From Micrococcales bacterium (GTDB lineage: Bacteria; Actinomycetota; Actinomycetes; Actinomycetales; Dermatophilaceae): a DNA stretch of 8,398 nt. The translations under genes were made by a program, and so were the position numbers. The first letter of the stretch is position 1, and every line of letters begins with the position of its first letter. Location: NCBI GenBank assembly GCA_030452775.1, contig JAKDLQ010000093.1, positions 1 to 8,398 of the forward strand. The letters run 5' to 3'. Below are positions 6,901 through 8,398 of the stretch, one piece after another. The notes below the pieces were generated by a model. It made no database searches and was not told where the DNA came from. It was given only the letters and a program-made list of their open reading frames with translations.

Positions 6901-6955
6901 CTTTCGGTGGAGTGTCGGCCGAAACCGTCATCACCTGACGCCCGTTACCGTTTCG
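6901..6955 (-). promoter_or_regulatory. Structured leader or operator before the transglycosylase gene
   Basis: On the minus strand CGAAAC (6955-6950) can pair with GTTTCG (6925-6920), enclosing a second stem CGTCA/TGACG (6940-6936 with 6930-6926, loop GGTGA). The same middle segment, read as TTTCGG (6924-6919), can instead pair with CCGAAA (6907-6902), which adjoins the only ribosome-site-like GAAAGG. The two pairings exclude each other, as in a switching leader. It could equally be a protein operator overlapping the start point. No known riboswitch family is recognised. Confidence 0.4.
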
Positions 6956-6957
6956 AG

Positions 6958-6963
6958 ACCTTA
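6958..6963 (-). promoter_or_regulatory. Possible -10 box for the transglycosylase gene
   Basis: TAAGGT on the minus strand is a reasonable TANNNT -10 element. A start about seven bases downstream (near 6951) would give a leader of roughly 65 bases. I see no matching -35 at 16-18 bases, so the element may need an activator or may not be the true promoter. Confidence 0.3.
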
Positions 6964-7029
6964 GGCTTGCCACGGTGACAGGTGAGGGCGCCCCCTGGCA
7001 AATCCGGGCGTGCTACCAGCAGGCGGCCC

Positions 7030-8398
7030 TCAGACCTCGAGCCCCTCGAGCAGGTCGGTGACGAGCGCGGCGATGGGGCTGCGCTCGCTGCGGGTCAGGG
7101 TCACATGGGCGAAGAGCGGGTGGCCCTTGAGCTTCTCGATGACCGCCGCGATGCCGTCATGGCGCCCGACACGAAGGTTGTCGCGCTGGGAGACATCGTG
7201 GGTGAGCACCACCTTGGAGTTCTGACCCACCCGCGACAGGACGGTGAGCAGGACGTTGCGCTCCAGCGACTGGGCCTCATCGACGATGACGAACGAGTCG
7301 TGGAGGGAACGGCCACGGATGTGGGTCAGCGGCAGCACCTCGAGCAGCCCGCGGTCCATGACCTCCTCGACGACCTCGTGCGAGGTGAGCGCGCCGAGCG
7401 TGTCGAAGACCGCCTGGCCCCAGGGGTTCATCTTCTCCTGCTCACTGCCCGGCAGGTAGCCGAGCTCTTGGCCGCCGACGGCGAAGAGCGGACGGAAGAC
7501 GACGACCTTGCGCTGGGTTCGGCGCTCCATCACCGACTCCAGGCCGGCGCACAGGGCGAGCGCCGACTTGCCGGTGCCGGCGCGGCCACCGAGGCTGACG
7601 ATCCCCACGTCGGGATCGAGCAGCAGGTCCAGGGCGATCCGCTGCTCGGCGCTGTGGCCGTGCAGGCCGAACGCGTCGCGGTCGGCGCGGACCAGCCGGA
7701 TCGCCTTGTCGGTGCCGACCCGTCCCAGACCGCTTCCCCGCGGCGAGAGCAGGACCAGGCCCGTATGGCAGGGTAGCTCGGCGGCCGCTGCATGCTCGAT
7801 GTGGCCCCCCTCGTAGAGCGCGTCGAGCTCCTCGACCGAGACCTCCAGCTCGCGGGTCCCGGTCCAGCCGGAGTCGACACCCTGCTCCGCGCGGTACTCC
7901 TGGGCCTCGAGGCCGCAGGCCGAGGCCTTGACCCGCATCGGCAGGTCCTTGGAGACGATCGTGACATCGGCGCCGTCGTTGGCGAGGTTCCTGGCGACAG
8001 CGAGGATCCGGGTGTCGTTGTCTCCGAGCCGGAAGCCGGCGGGAAGCGAGGTCGCATCGGTGTGGTTGAGCTCGACGCGCAGGGTCCCGCCCTCCTCGCC
8101 GACGACGACCGGCTTGTCGAGTCGCCCCTCGCTGACGCGTAGGTCATCGAGCAGACGCAGCGCCTGCCGGGCGAAGTAGCCGAGCTCGGGGTGGTGTCGT
8201 TTGGCCTCTAGCTCGGTGACGACGACGACCGGCAGGACGACCTCGTGCTCCTTGAACCGCAGCATCGCGCGCGGGTCCGACAGCAGGACGGAGGTGTCGA
8301 TGACATAGGTCTTGTATGCCGGGCGATCGCCGATGGACCCCGCGCGGGCCGGGCGCGGGCCCGGGCTCGTGTTCGTGCTCGCCGTGGCGGCGCCGCTG
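7030..8398 (-). CDS. phoH2: PIN-PhoH family ATPase/ribonuclease (PhoH2-like), N-terminus beyond window edge
   Basis: A cytoplasmic protein joining an N-terminal PIN nuclease domain to a C-terminal PhoH P-loop ATPase; mycobacterial PhoH2 is reported to unwind and cut RNA. 455 residues are visible with no start codon before the right edge. The first roughly 27 visible residues are a Ser/Thr/Pro/Arg-rich tail. The PIN domain starts at YVIDTSVLLSDP (first acidic residue D34, visible numbering) and continues with VTELEAKR and GDNDTRILAVA. The PhoH half has Walker A GGRAGTGKSALAL, then RPLFAVGGQELGYLPG, EKMNPWGQAVFDTL, and Walker B FVIVDEAQSLERN. The C-terminus LVTDLLEGLEV is complete, ending in TGA at 7030-7032. 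The in-frame ATG at 8263-8265 is internal to the PIN domain and would delete D34, so it is not the start. Family assignment is secure; the cellular role is not settled. Confidence 0.93.
   Translation of the reverse strand, partial: SGAATASTNTSPGPRPARAGSIGDRPAYKTYVIDTSVLLSDPRAMLRFKEHEVVLPVVVVTELEAKRHHPELGYFARQALRLLDDLRVSEGRLDKPVVVGEEGGTLRVELNHTDATSLPAGFRLGDNDTRILAVARNLANDGADVTIVSKDLPMRVKASACGLEAQEYRAEQGVDSGWTGTRELEVSVEELDALYEGGHIEHAAAAELPCHTGLVLLSPRGSGLGRVGTDKAIRLVRADRDAFGLHGHSAEQRIALDLLLDPDVGIVSLGGRAGTGKSALALCAGLESVMERRTQRKVVVFRPLFAVGGQELGYLPGSEQEKMNPWGQAVFDTLGALTSHEVVEEVMDRGLLEVLPLTHIRGRSLHDSFVIVDEAQSLERNVLLTVLSRVGQNSKVVLTHDVSQRDNLRVGRHDGIAAVIEKLKGHPLFAHVTLTRSERSPIAALVTDLLEGLEV

Noticed and set aside
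5972..6973. 333-codon minus-strand frame overlapping the transglycosylase gene
   Set aside because: Arg/Gly/Ser/His-rich with no domain, whereas the other frame encodes a signal segment and a recognisable catalytic domain; it also runs into coaA.
6886..6975. Possible c-di-AMP (ydaO-type) riboswitch before the transglycosylase gene
   Set aside because: The leader is only about 65-90 bases and lacks the conserved ydaO blocks in order; only short pieces such as CCGAAAGG are reminiscent. Kept as an unclassified structured leader instead.
6964..7029. Terminator after phoH2
   Set aside because: Only weak four-base complementarities are present around 6983-6998; nothing that supports a hairpin terminator, so read-through into the transglycosylase gene cannot be excluded.

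Overview
The window looks like ordinary chromosomal core sequence from a high-GC Gram-positive bacterium (Actinomycetota, probably Micrococcales and perhaps an Intrasporangiaceae-like genus). The reasons are the strong G/C bias at third codon positions, GTG starts, protein sequences close to actinobacterial families, and the gene order glmS-acpS-nnr-alr with coaA divergent. The taxonomic guess is inference; no marker RNA is present. I see no phage, insertion sequence, CRISPR array, tRNA or rRNA.

Left part (1-4807, minus strand): a tightly packed block read from right to left. glmS (glucosamine-6-phosphate synthase) is followed after 12 bases by acpS (holo-ACP synthase). acpS overlaps nnr (bifunctional NAD(P)HX epimerase/dehydratase) by one base, and 65 bases later comes alr (alanine racemase), cut by the left edge. 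The block combines supply of peptidoglycan precursors (amino sugar, D-alanine), activation of fatty-acid synthesis and nicotinamide-cofactor repair.

Middle (4808-6000): a 218-base divergent intergenic region separates glmS from coaA (type I pantothenate kinase, plus strand). It holds two identical 44-base copies of a palindromic element, which is the most distinctive non-coding feature here. coaA makes CoA precursor, and AcpS across the gap consumes CoA.

Right part (6001-8398): coaA converges on a minus-strand gene for a secreted or membrane-anchored lytic-transglycosylase-like protein. A nested inverted repeat and likely hairpin terminator lie between them. Upstream of the transglycosylase gene is a leader in which one segment can pair with either of two partners, suggesting a regulated 5' region. 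Further upstream on the same strand is a PIN-PhoH (PhoH2-type) ATPase/nuclease that runs off the right edge; its real start lies outside the window.

I found no convincing undescribed multi-gene system. The non-coding elements (duplicated palindrome, alternative-pairing leader, nested repeat) deserve the most attention.
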